From positions 2,542,001-2,606,000 of the forward strand of contig CP045205.1 in the NCBI GenBank assembly GCA_009363175.1: a stretch of DNA of 64,000 bases, given 5' to 3'. The translations under genes and the position numbers were made by a program. The stretch's first letter is position 1, and each line of letters opens with the position of its first letter. The notes beneath the pieces are model-generated. The model was not told the DNA's origin. It saw only the letters and a list, made by a program, of their open reading frames with translations, and searched no databases. Positions 47,877 through 55,628 of this stretch are shown here, piece by piece. The DNA is from Citrobacter telavivensis (lineage in GTDB: Bacteria > Pseudomonadota > Gammaproteobacteria > Enterobacterales > Enterobacteriaceae).

Positions 47877-49730
47877 TCAAAAAGAGAGCGAAATGCTATA
47901 ATCCTTAAGCCATGTATTTAAACCAATGGCAAGCTCAATGCCCATACGATCATACATGGGAGACAGATCGCCGATTGGCTTCTCTAATGTCTGTTGAATA
48001 CGTTTATGATCTAATAGGGGTAGAACCGGCGAATTTGAGTCCTCTAAAATTGTGGTTAATGACTGACGTAAAGCTCTTTCATAAGCAGGATCCTGGGTTG
48101 AGGGATATGGACTCTTAACACGATTTGAAATACTTTCCGGCAGGATGTCTTTAGTCGCAGCCCTTAGAATACTTTTTTCACGTCCATCAAACGCCTTCAT
48201 TTCCCAGGGAATATTAAAAGCATACTCAACTAGCCGGTGATCGCAAAAAGGTACACGTACTTCGAGACCAACAGCCATACTCATTCTGTCTTTGCGATCC
48301 AGTAGGGTTTGAACAAATCGGGTCAAATTGACATAGCTCATTTGCCTCATCCGATAGTTGGTTTCATTTTCTCCTGGCAGCACTGGAGTTTCTGTCAGAG
48401 CCTGTCTATAGCTATCTTGCAAAAAAACATCCATTTCAAGCTTATTCAATAAGCTCTGTGAAAAAAGCGTCTTCCCGTCAAAATATTTTCCAGTGACGGA
48501 GGTCAACCATGGGAAGGTTTTAGCCGCTATAGCCTCAGGATCATGGAACCATCGATACCCACCAAATACTTCATCTGCCGATTCGCCAGAAAGCGCGACA
48601 GTTGAATGCTGCCTTATACTTTGAAACAGTTGATAAAGAGAAGGCCACATATCGCCCCAAAACGCGGGTGGTAAATCCAAAGCATGTACTATCCTTGAAC
48701 GCAATTCTGGATCAGCCATAGAACTACTATCGATTATAATTTCTCCATGCTTTGAATTAATTTGCTCAACCAAATCTCGCACAAAAGGAGCATCTGGAGT
48801 GCCACGGACTCCATCCCCGGCGAATTCTGTACTATGTTTGGCAAAATCAACTGAGAACGAACGAATATTTTCCTTTCCACCAGCAAGGAGTTTTTTCGAA
48901 GCCAGAGCGGTAATTATGGATGAGTCAAGCCCACCTGATAAAAGACTACATAATGGCACATCAGCAACGATGTGTCGGTCGACGATGTCTTCAAGCAGGT
49001 CACGAGTATGCTTTATTGTCTGCTCAAGGGAATCCCGATGTTCACGTGCTTCAAGTTTCCAGTATCGCCTTTTAGAAAGCCCACTATGAGAAACTTTTAT
49101 ACACTCCCCAGGTAAAACTTCGCGCATTCCTGAAAATATCGCCTGACCTGGCGTTTTTACCATCTCTAATATTTCCCTCATACCATCAGCATCCACTTTA
49201 CGAGGGACAAGAGAGTTAGCTAAAAGAGCCTTTGGCTCCGAGCCAAAAATTATGCCGTCTTCTGTTTGAAAATAATAAAGAGGCTTTACACCCATCCTGT
49301 CGCGAACAAGGAAAAGTTCCTGTTTTAGGCGATCCCATATAGCGAAGGCGTACATACCATTTAACTTTTCAGGAAAGTCGTTACCCCACTGAAGGTAAGA
49401 GTGTAAGACTACTTCCGTGTCACTTCGCGTTTCAAAACGGTGGCCTAAGCTTTGAAGTTCTGCTCTTAATTCTTGAAAATTATATACTTCACCAGTATAT
49501 GTGATAACAGCCGCAGCACGATATCCACTATAATTGGCCATCATCGGCTGGCGTCCTCCTTCAAGATCTATAACAGATAGCCGACGATGCCCTAATCCAA
49601 CAGGTCCGTCTATCCATAGACCCTCTGCATCTGGACCCCGTAGAGTCATTGTATCTGTCATTCTTTGCAGCGTTTCCCGCTGAGATTCCAAATTTTGGCT
49701 ATAGGAAAGCCATCCAGTCATTCCACACAT
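47877..49730 (-). CDS. Asparagine-synthetase-like glutamine amidotransferase
   Basis: A 617-residue class II glutamine amidotransferase. Cys2 (MCGMTG) is the N-terminal nucleophile that releases ammonia from glutamine. The C-terminal synthetase domain has the ATP pyrophosphatase loop SGGLDSS (about 264-270) and YRWFHDPEA region. It is near AsnB in architecture, but many AsnB-like enzymes in biosynthetic clusters amidate or cyclise other carboxylates. Here the gene is in an operon with an ALA-synthase-like enzyme, so the likely substrate is the carboxylate of the product. Host asparagine synthesis does not need it. GGAGTG precedes the start. Confidence 0.85.
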   Translation of the reverse strand: MCGMTGWLSYSQNLESQRETLQRMTDTMTLRGPDAEGLWIDGPVGLGHRRLSVIDLEGGRQPMMANYSGYRAAAVITYTGEVYNFQELRAELQSLGHRFETRSDTEVVLHSYLQWGNDFPEKLNGMYAFAIWDRLKQELFLVRDRMGVKPLYYFQTEDGIIFGSEPKALLANSLVPRKVDADGMREILEMVKTPGQAIFSGMREVLPGECIKVSHSGLSKRRYWKLEAREHRDSLEQTIKHTRDLLEDIVDRHIVADVPLCSLLSGGLDSSIITALASKKLLAGGKENIRSFSVDFAKHSTEFAGDGVRGTPDAPFVRDLVEQINSKHGEIIIDSSSMADPELRSRIVHALDLPPAFWGDMWPSLYQLFQSIRQHSTVALSGESADEVFGGYRWFHDPEAIAAKTFPWLTSVTGKYFDGKTLFSQSLLNKLEMDVFLQDSYRQALTETPVLPGENETNYRMRQMSYVNLTRFVQTLLDRKDRMSMAVGLEVRVPFCDHRLVEYAFNIPWEMKAFDGREKSILRAATKDILPESISNRVKSPYPSTQDPAYERALRQSLTTILEDSNSPVLPLLDHKRIQQTLEKPIGDLSPMYDRMGIELAIGLNTWLKDYSISLSF

Positions 49731-49754
49731 AATTTCACTCCAGTAAGAAAATTT

Positions 49755-50825
49755 TTATCCAAGACTTTCTAAGTCAGCATCATGTGGTAACAGAACTCGT
49801 GTTTGTCCTCGTATATAGCGTGCTGGTGATGTTGCCAAAACTTTCTGACTAATTTCATCTAGCAATTCTTGCAAACCGAATGTTGTGTTAAGATCTGCAA
49901 ATGGCTGAAGAGGTTGAATGTTATTTGAAACGTATAAAACTACGTCTTTGCAGAATTGAGACAATTTTTCTACAGTCTCCAAGCCGGGTATACGTGGTTC
50001 AGTTTTTAAATCCAGCACAGTGATATTTTTACCAGTCGAATCCCGTGTCCAGATTTTGAGGTGGTCGCTATCCCATTCAGGAGTGTCGTAAACGATTCGT
50101 GAATGATATAAATTTCCCTTAGAGTCAATAAAAGTAAAGTCTACGTTCCGTTGTCGTTCTATATTGACAAAGCTGCTATAGCCAGCAACTGGCGCATTAC
50201 CCAATTTCGCAGTGAGTAAGACAGTATCAAGTATATCTCCTCCTGAAATTGAGAAATCAGATTTTATACCCAATGCTGTTTCTAATTTTAAAGGGGAGTC
50301 TTTTGGGTATATGTGATTTATAAGGTCCAGTGCATGAATTATTTCACTGGTTACACCACAAGTAGGTCGATAATCATTAATACGATCTTTCCCCCAATGG
50401 AATGATGCTCTAACTAGCACCCATTCTCTATTTTTTACTTCATCACGCAGTTTCTGAGTGGTTTCTGAATAACGTTCAACGAGATTAAGTGCAAATCCTT
50501 TGATATTTTTAAGCGGTTTTGTTAAATCGCACCACTTTTCATCGGGTATAGCTAAAGGTTTTTCGCAAATAATGAACCCATTAAAGCCCTCTAATTCTCT
50601 GAGGGTTTTAACATGACTATGATCATTTACACTCACAACGATTATATCTGGGCTGATAATTTTCATTGCTTCAGATACTTTTTCAAAATATGGCAATTCT
50701 ACATCTCTCTTATGCCTACTGACATATGAGAAGTGCATATGGGTACCAAGTTCTTTGCCTAAGTAACTGAAAGAGCGAAGAAAACGTTGGCCAGCATAAC
50801 CGAGGCCAATAATTAGTATTTTCAT
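49755..50825 (-). CDS. Gfo/Idh/MocA-family NAD(P)-dependent enzyme
   Basis: A 356-residue oxidoreductase. The N-terminal Rossmann motif GLGYAG (residues 7-12) and the family signature CEKPLAI (catalytic lysine) are present, followed by the alpha/beta dimer domain. The start overlaps the acetyltransferase stop as ATGA. Family members oxidise or reduce hydroxyl/keto groups; some eliminate water through a transient redox step. In the cluster it could oxidise or dehydrate the ALA-derived intermediate. Substrate unproven. Confidence 0.75.
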   Translation of the reverse strand: MKILIIGLGYAGQRFLRSFSYLGKELGTHMHFSYVSRHKRDVELPYFEKVSEAMKIISPDIIVVSVNDHSHVKTLRELEGFNGFIICEKPLAIPDEKWCDLTKPLKNIKGFALNLVERYSETTQKLRDEVKNREWVLVRASFHWGKDRINDYRPTCGVTSEIIHALDLINHIYPKDSPLKLETALGIKSDFSISGGDILDTVLLTAKLGNAPVAGYSSFVNIERQRNVDFTFIDSKGNLYHSRIVYDTPEWDSDHLKIWTRDSTGKNITVLDLKTEPRIPGLETVEKLSQFCKDVVLYVSNNIQPLQPFADLNTTFGLQELLDEISQKVLATSPARYIRGQTRVLLPHDADLESLG

Positions 50826-51331
50826 AATCTGTTTCCTTCATAGATGAAGATATTTTCAGGGCTAACGGTGAACCCTAGCTTTTCATAAAGGCCTTCGGCT
50901 TCATAAGTTGATTCAAGTACGACTTTAGAAACTGTTTTTTCTTCAAACCAACTTAATAGGTTCTTCATAATACATAAGGCGACGCCTTGTCTTCTCCATT
51001 GAGGAAGAACAACTACAGATTGCACCCAACCGCACATTCCATTAATACAATCTGGAGCAGGAGGGCGGTTGTCAATGATACCTGTGGCACAACCAGCAAG
51101 CATACCCTCACACTCAGCGACGAATATTTTTATGTTTCCATTACTTCCATGTTGTTCATTTATCCATTTAATATAAGATTTTTTCCAAATATTACTTTCA
51201 TGAATGTTGCGACTTGTGTAGCTTGTGTTATGCTTCCCATCAAGCAACATCGAACGCAGATCTACAAGGTTATTAGTATCTTTATCTTGCGCCGCACGAA
51301 CTTTAATTTTAGCTTGAATTATGTTCATCAT
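50822..51331 (-). CDS. GNAT-family N-acetyltransferase
   Basis: A 169-residue acetyltransferase of the GNAT fold. It has the acetyl-CoA loop VVLPQWRRQGVALCIMKNLL (Q/RxxGxG/A type), then the late VVLESTYEAEGLYEKLGF typical of the family. Its start shares an A with the stop of the preceding synthase (TAATG), so translation is coupled. By context it would acetylate the amino group of an aminoketone made by the synthase, which would also stop spontaneous dimerisation of the aminoketone. Confidence 0.85.
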   Translation of the reverse strand: MMNIIQAKIKVRAAQDKDTNNLVDLRSMLLDGKHNTSYTSRNIHESNIWKKSYIKWINEQHGSNGNIKIFVAECEGMLAGCATGIIDNRPPAPDCINGMCGWVQSVVVLPQWRRQGVALCIMKNLLSWFEEKTVSKVVLESTYEAEGLYEKLGFTVSPENIFIYEGNRL

Positions 51332-52563
51332 TATGCTGCCTGTCCTGAGGATTTTTTCTGTTTAAGAGGAATGTCAAAATACTGGAACACTTCTGATAAT
51401 GATTCAGCAAGATCCTTAATCTGCTCTTCGCTATGATTAGGTGTGGCATTAACTCTAAAACGCTCAGTTCCAACAGAAACAGATGGATAGTTTATAGGCT
51501 GTAAATAAATACCATGTACTTTCAATAAACGCTCGGCTGCTGATTTACATTTGACCGCATCGCCTACCAGTACAGGTAATATATGAGTCGTAGAACAAGA
51601 CATAACCGGTATATTCATCCGTTCAAGTTCTGAACGTAGAAGCTTGGTGCGTTCCTGGAGTAATTCTCGCTCTTTAGGATGTTTTTTTAGATAATTAATG
51701 CTAGCTAAGCAACCAGCAGCTATTGCAGGTGGTAGTGAAGTAGTAAAAATAAATCCTGTCGCAAACGATCTTATAGAATCTATCATCCATTTTCGGCCGG
51801 TAATATACCCTCCAATTACGCCTATTGCTTTGGCCATTGTGCCCTGTATGATATCGATTTTATCTGCCACACCGACCTCAGCAGCAATACCCTCACCATT
51901 GGGCCCATACATGCCTATAGCATGTACTTCATCTAGGTAAGTTAAAGCATTGTATTTTTTAGCTGCTGCGACAATAGATTCAATAGGCGCGACGTCGCCA
52001 TCCATTGAGTAAACCGACTCAAAAATTACTACTTTTGGGCGTGTTAATGGATACTGAGCAAGAATTTGTGTTAGATGGTCAACATCATTATGTCTAAATA
52101 TCTGCCGTTCTGTTTGAGTTGAACGTATACCGTTAATTATTGAGGCGTGATTCTGTTCATCACTTATCACAACGCACTCAGGTATTTGTCGCAACAGGCA
52201 TTGTAACGTTGCGTCATTAGAGCTAAAGCCAGTAGGAAAAACTAAAGCTGCTTCTTTACTATGCCATTCGGCGAGACTGCTTTCCAGTTTTCCAAATAAT
52301 CCGTGTGTACCGCCAATATTCCGCGATCCACCTGACCCTGCACCATAGGAATCGATAGCCTCATGCATGGCTTGACGAACAACAGGATGTTGTGACATTC
52401 CGAGATAATCATTACTGCACCATACTACGACAGGTCTGGTTTCGTCTCCTTCAAGACGAGCCAGGGGGTAGCTACCACATATACGATTTAAAGTAACAAA
52501 AGTACGATACTGACCTGATGATTTAAGGTCGTTCAGCTTTTCATTCAATAAATTCTGGTACAT
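51331..52563 (-). CDS. 5-aminolevulinate synthase-like alpha-oxoamine synthase
   Basis: A 410-residue PLP enzyme of the alpha-oxoamine synthase family. It aligns along its length with bacterial ALA synthase (HemA of Rhodobacter): NDYLGMSQHP, SVYSMDGD, DEVHAIGMYG (211-220), PLP lysine K245 in TMAKAIG, and GIYLQPINYPSV. Such enzymes condense an amino acid with an acyl-CoA, releasing CO2 and CoA. Enterobacteria make ALA by the glutamyl-tRNA route, so this is not for haem. At the place of Thr83 of the Rhodobacter enzyme (GGTRN), which governs glycine choice, it has Ser80 (GGSRN). That hints at serine or alanine as substrate. First gene of the operon; GGGGTG precedes the ATG. Confidence 0.9.
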   Translation of the reverse strand: MYQNLLNEKLNDLKSSGQYRTFVTLNRICGSYPLARLEGDETRPVVVWCSNDYLGMSQHPVVRQAMHEAIDSYGAGSGGSRNIGGTHGLFGKLESSLAEWHSKEAALVFPTGFSSNDATLQCLLRQIPECVVISDEQNHASIINGIRSTQTERQIFRHNDVDHLTQILAQYPLTRPKVVIFESVYSMDGDVAPIESIVAAAKKYNALTYLDEVHAIGMYGPNGEGIAAEVGVADKIDIIQGTMAKAIGVIGGYITGRKWMIDSIRSFATGFIFTTSLPPAIAAGCLASINYLKKHPKERELLQERTKLLRSELERMNIPVMSCSTTHILPVLVGDAVKCKSAAERLLKVHGIYLQPINYPSVSVGTERFRVNATPNHSEEQIKDLAESLSEVFQYFDIPLKQKKSSGQAA

Positions 52564-52711
52564 TTTTCACCCCTGTAATTTTACAAACACCATGGATGCA
52601 AAGTCGCCACGCTCTTAACAATTAGGAGCCTAAGCGTCTTTATGGCGCATTGTGTCCTGGATTTTTTACGGTTACAATCTAACTGTTTATACTATTACTA
52701 GGAGTGATGCG
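52564..52711. promoter_or_regulatory. Divergent promoter region of the metabolite cluster
   Basis: 148 bp between the synthase and the regulator gene. It must hold both promoters. A TATACT box at about 52688 lies before AGGAGT (52700) and fits a -10 for the regulator. CAAACACCATGGATGC and TTACGGTTACAATC are candidate operator parts, but no clear dyad was seen. Confidence 0.4.
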
Positions 52712-53560
52712 ATGAAAACAGTTCGCAACATGCAGCGGACTCGAAAAGAGCTATCTGAGTTTTTACGAAGCCGTAGGGAACGTTTGGAGCCTGCCGATGT
52801 GGGTTTGACATCTACGGGAAGGAGACGCACACCGGGCTTACGAAGAGAGGAAGTTGCTGCGCTTGCGGGGGTAGGGCTGACTTGGTACACATGGCTGGAA
52901 CAAGGCAGAGACATTAGCGTTTCTGCAGCATTTCTTGACAATCTTTCACGTGTTTTGAAACTCGATGCAACTGAACGCCGCCATCTCTATCTTTTGACAC
53001 AGCAGCGACCCCCAGTTGAGCCAGGTAAAACTTGGTGCATTGTTCCACCACTTATCCATCGACTAATGGGAAATTTAAAGACAAGTCCAGCCTACGTAAT
53101 AAATTTACGTTGGGATGTAATAGCATGGAATAAAGCTGCTGATCGGGTCTTTCACTTTTCACAATATGCGCCTGAGCGCAGGAATCTTCTCTGGATGATC
53201 TTTGCTGATCAGGCTACCCGCATGTTGTTTGAACCATGGGAAGAACAAGCCCATCAGCTGATTTCACATTTTCGAAGGGACTTTGTAAGAGCAACCCAAG
53301 CTCCTGATATTTGTGAACTAATCAGGGATCTTGAAAATATTGATCCGGACTTCAAGATGTGGTGGCACGAGCAGGATATTCATGGTCCATACTATGGTAA
53401 ACGTCAGTTGAATGTCGAAGAAATAGGAGTTGTTTCTTTTGAGCATACGATGCTTACGATTGACCAAGATAGACATTTAAGGCTGGTATATTACGCTATC
53501 ACCGAGGGCAGCGACGCTGGCTTGAAGTTTGAGGAATGGATATGCTCAGACCCTAATTAA
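52712..53560 (+). CDS. MmyB-type helix-turn-helix regulator of the cluster
   Basis: A 282-residue transcription regulator. An N-terminal XRE-like helix-turn-helix (ELSEFLRSRRERLEPADVGL, RRTPGLRREEVAALAGVGLTWYTWLEQGR in outline) is joined to a C-terminal PAS-like MmyB ligand-binding domain (YVINLRWDVIAWNKAADRVF, NLLWMIF). Start at 52712, with AGGAGT 6 bases upstream; an earlier ATG at 52652 has none. MmyB-type regulators are common in actinobacterial antibiotic clusters, so its divergent place here supports pathway-specific control. This family is rare as an ICE core gene. Confidence 0.85.
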   Translation: MKTVRNMQRTRKELSEFLRSRRERLEPADVGLTSTGRRRTPGLRREEVAALAGVGLTWYTWLEQGRDISVSAAFLDNLSRVLKLDATERRHLYLLTQQRPPVEPGKTWCIVPPLIHRLMGNLKTSPAYVINLRWDVIAWNKAADRVFHFSQYAPERRNLLWMIFADQATRMLFEPWEEQAHQLISHFRRDFVRATQAPDICELIRDLENIDPDFKMWWHEQDIHGPYYGKRQLNVEEIGVVSFEHTMLTIDQDRHLRLVYYAITEGSDAGLKFEEWICSDPN

Positions 53561-53711
53561 AATGTTAGAAATAATTTTTCTTAGCAAAGTTAATTTTGTA
53601 ATAAAGAAATCCTTCTCGTAGTAGTTATTTTTTTAAAGTAATTTTTTTTGAGGTGATGGCAAGGAACAACTTCCTGCAGTCATTATTTAATTCTATAGAA
53701 TCGAACATAAA

Positions 53712-53737
53712 ATAATAGGCCCAACAGGGCCTATTAT
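53712..53737. terminator. Terminator between the regulator and the integrase
   Basis: A perfect 11-bp inverted repeat (ATAATAGGCCC / GGGCCTATTAT) around AACA. It lies between the convergent regulator and integrase genes, with A- and T-rich flanks, so it may work both ways. Confidence 0.8.
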
Positions 53738-53810
53738 AAATCCAAAAAAAATTTATCGATCGAGGATTTGATTGCTTGCTATATCTTATCGATTAACAGC
53801 CTGTTATTAT

Positions 53811-55064
53811 CTAATTTTGTTGAACATAAAGATAGGGTGCGACATAGCTTTCACGATTCATTTCTAGATAATCGGACCACCACTGCATCATCGCCTTGCG
53901 GGCTTCCAGATGTTCTGCCTTGTGAATATAAGCCATGCGCACGGTATTGCGCTCCTGATGACTCATCTGGCGTTCTACTGCGTCCTTTGCCCATAAACCC
54001 GATTCCATTAACGCACTGCATGCCATCGCCCGAAAGCCGTGGCCACAGATATCCTTTTTCGTGTCGTAGCCCATCACCCGCAGTGCCTTATTGACCGTGT
54101 TTTCACACATTGGCTTATACGGGTTATGGTCGCCGGGGAAGACCAGTTCATTATTACCGGTGATATCCTTAATCTGTTTCAGAATGGCGATGGACTGTTC
54201 TGAGAGGGGGACGATATGCGGCATTCGCATTTTGGCCCCGCGCCCGGAATAACGCATGCCAATAATGGGTTCTCGCGTCGCGGGTATCGTCCATACTCTG
54301 TTTGTGAAATCAATCTCTGACCAGCGGGCGAAACGCAGTTCACTGGAGCGAATGAACACATGCAGCATTAGCAGGACGGCCAATCGCGTCAGCTCACGGC
54401 CCTGATGATATGCCTCAATACGATCAAGCAGTTCAGGCAGCCGCTCCAGTGGCAGGGCAGGATAGTGCCGTCTGACAGGAGGTGTGGTCACGCCGCCAAG
54501 GTTTGCTGCCGGGTTGGTGTCGATTAAACCCTGATGGACCGCATGGCGCATGATGTTATTGAGGTGCTGCCGCGTGCGGGACGCAACTTCCAGCAGACCT
54601 TTTTCCTCGATCCCTTTCAGCAGGTCAATGAAATGACGAGGTTTAAGTTCTGATACAGGCAGGTTCCCGATTACTGGAAAGATGTGATTGTTCAGGCTGG
54701 CAAGCAGACGGTCAGCGGTGTTCTGCGACCATCTCCTGTTACTTTTATGCCACGCCAGCGCCACGTTTTTAAACACTTTCTCCGCTGTTAGTGAGCCACG
54801 TTCAGCAGCCCGATGCTGTACCGGATTGATATTCAGCGCCAGCATTTTACGGACTCCTTCACGCTGCTGTCGAGCATCAGACAGGGAGATGGCAGGATAG
54901 GCACCCAACGCAATTCGGGATTCTTTACCGTTAATACGATACTTGAGATACCAGTGACGGGAGCCACCCGGCTTGACCAGCAGATACAGACCGTGGGAAT
55001 CGGAGACTTTAAAGGGTTTATCAGAAGGCTTGAGACTGCGGATTTTCGCGTCGGTAAGGGACAT
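53811..55064 (-). CDS. int: Tyrosine-recombinase integrase of the ICE, P4 type
   Basis: A 417-residue P4-type integrase. The N-terminal DUF4102 arm (MSLTDAKIRSLKPSDKPFKVSD) is followed by a core-binding domain (about 95-190) and the catalytic domain with R239 (RSSELR), H342xxR345 (GHGFR), H369 and nucleophile Tyr379 (RMAYIH). All catalytic residues are present, so it should be active. It lies 161 bp from the tRNA-Asn and points away from it, the usual placement for integrases of tRNA-Asn islands (HPI, ICEKp1). It would recombine the tRNA 3' end at 55226-55241 with 9038-9053. Confidence 0.95.
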   Translation of the reverse strand: MSLTDAKIRSLKPSDKPFKVSDSHGLYLLVKPGGSRHWYLKYRINGKESRIALGAYPAISLSDARQQREGVRKMLALNINPVQHRAAERGSLTAEKVFKNVALAWHKSNRRWSQNTADRLLASLNNHIFPVIGNLPVSELKPRHFIDLLKGIEEKGLLEVASRTRQHLNNIMRHAVHQGLIDTNPAANLGGVTTPPVRRHYPALPLERLPELLDRIEAYHQGRELTRLAVLLMLHVFIRSSELRFARWSEIDFTNRVWTIPATREPIIGMRYSGRGAKMRMPHIVPLSEQSIAILKQIKDITGNNELVFPGDHNPYKPMCENTVNKALRVMGYDTKKDICGHGFRAMACSALMESGLWAKDAVERQMSHQERNTVRMAYIHKAEHLEARKAMMQWWSDYLEMNRESYVAPYLYVQQN

Positions 55065-55241
55065 ATGGGGGTCACTCCATTATCGAACTAACCTGACCCC
55101 AGATTTGACCACCAATTTTCCCCGATGCGGAGGGTAAAATCAAAATACATCGGGAAGAGTTTTCACGCTAACCTGTTGAATCAAAATAAAATAAGAATTC
55201 GCAAGGATGCATAAAAGCAAGAAATTGGCTCCTCTGACTGG
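55065..55241. other. Right attachment region (att) of the ICE
   Basis: It covers the int promoter region and the tRNA 3' end TGGCTCCTCTGACTGG (55226-55241). The part 55155-55225 (TTTTCACGCTAACCTGTTGAATC ... in outline) is homologous to 8965-9037 at island A's right end. TTTGACCACCAATTTTC near 55106 echoes the GACCACCA motifs at the left ends (6100, 9112, 57712), which are probably integrase arm sites. Confidence 0.75.
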
Positions 55242-55301
55242 ACTCGAACCAGTGACATACGGATTAACAGTCCGCCGTTCTACCGACTGAACTACAGAGG
55301 A
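55226..55301 (-). tRNA. tRNA-Asn (GTT anticodon), host of the ICE
   Basis: A 76-nt intact tRNA, identical to the other two. Its 3' end is regenerated by the integrated element. It precedes nac, so in relative place it equals the tRNA that lies beside nac in E. coli. Confidence 0.98.
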
Positions 55302-55319
55302 ATCGTGTGAACGAGGCGC

Positions 55320-55348
55320 ATATTAGCGACGACAATTGGGGTTGTCAA
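55320..55348 (-). promoter_or_regulatory. Promoter of the third tRNA-Asn
   Basis: On the minus strand TTGACA and TAATAT are 17 bp apart, followed by the GC-rich GCGCC discriminator. Same architecture as the promoter at 2746. Confidence 0.85.
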
Positions 55349-55423
55349 AGGGGGAAATGCGATTGTGCGTCTGTTTGCTGACAAAACCAGCAAAGCGGCG
55401 AACTTTCGATCTCCAGCCGGTTT

Positions 55424-55439
55424 TGCCCCATTCTGGTGC
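55424..55439. promoter_or_regulatory. Likely NtrC binding site upstream of nac
   Basis: TGCCCCATTCTGGTGC fits the NtrC dyad TGCACC-N5-GGTGCA with small deviations. It lies about 130 bp upstream of the sigma-54 promoter, a usual enhancer distance. Confidence 0.6.
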
Positions 55440-55556
55440 GAGCCTACCCCGGATGGGGCAGATCGGAAAACGTTGACTGAAATCGATATTACCGATAACA
55501 ATCATAAATGCTTATTTTACGGGTGGTTAACGCGAATTTTTGATCTTATCCGAAAC

Positions 55557-55572
55557 TGGCAAGCATCTTGCA
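55557..55572 (+). promoter_or_regulatory. sigma-54 promoter of nac
   Basis: TGGCAAGCATCTTGCA fits the sigma-54 consensus TGGCAC-N5-TTGCA at all but one position (-24 GG, -12 GC). nac is known to be transcribed by sigma-54 RNA polymerase under NtrC during nitrogen limitation. Confidence 0.88.
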
Positions 55573-55628
55573 ATTCTCTCCTGACATCACTGCCAGCACA
55601 GGTTTTGGCATTCCGGACAGGAGGCAAA

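Noticed and set aside
51331..52563. ALA synthase as a housekeeping haem gene
   Set aside because: Enterobacteria use glutamyl-tRNA reductase for ALA. The gene is inside an ICE and coupled to biosynthetic genes.
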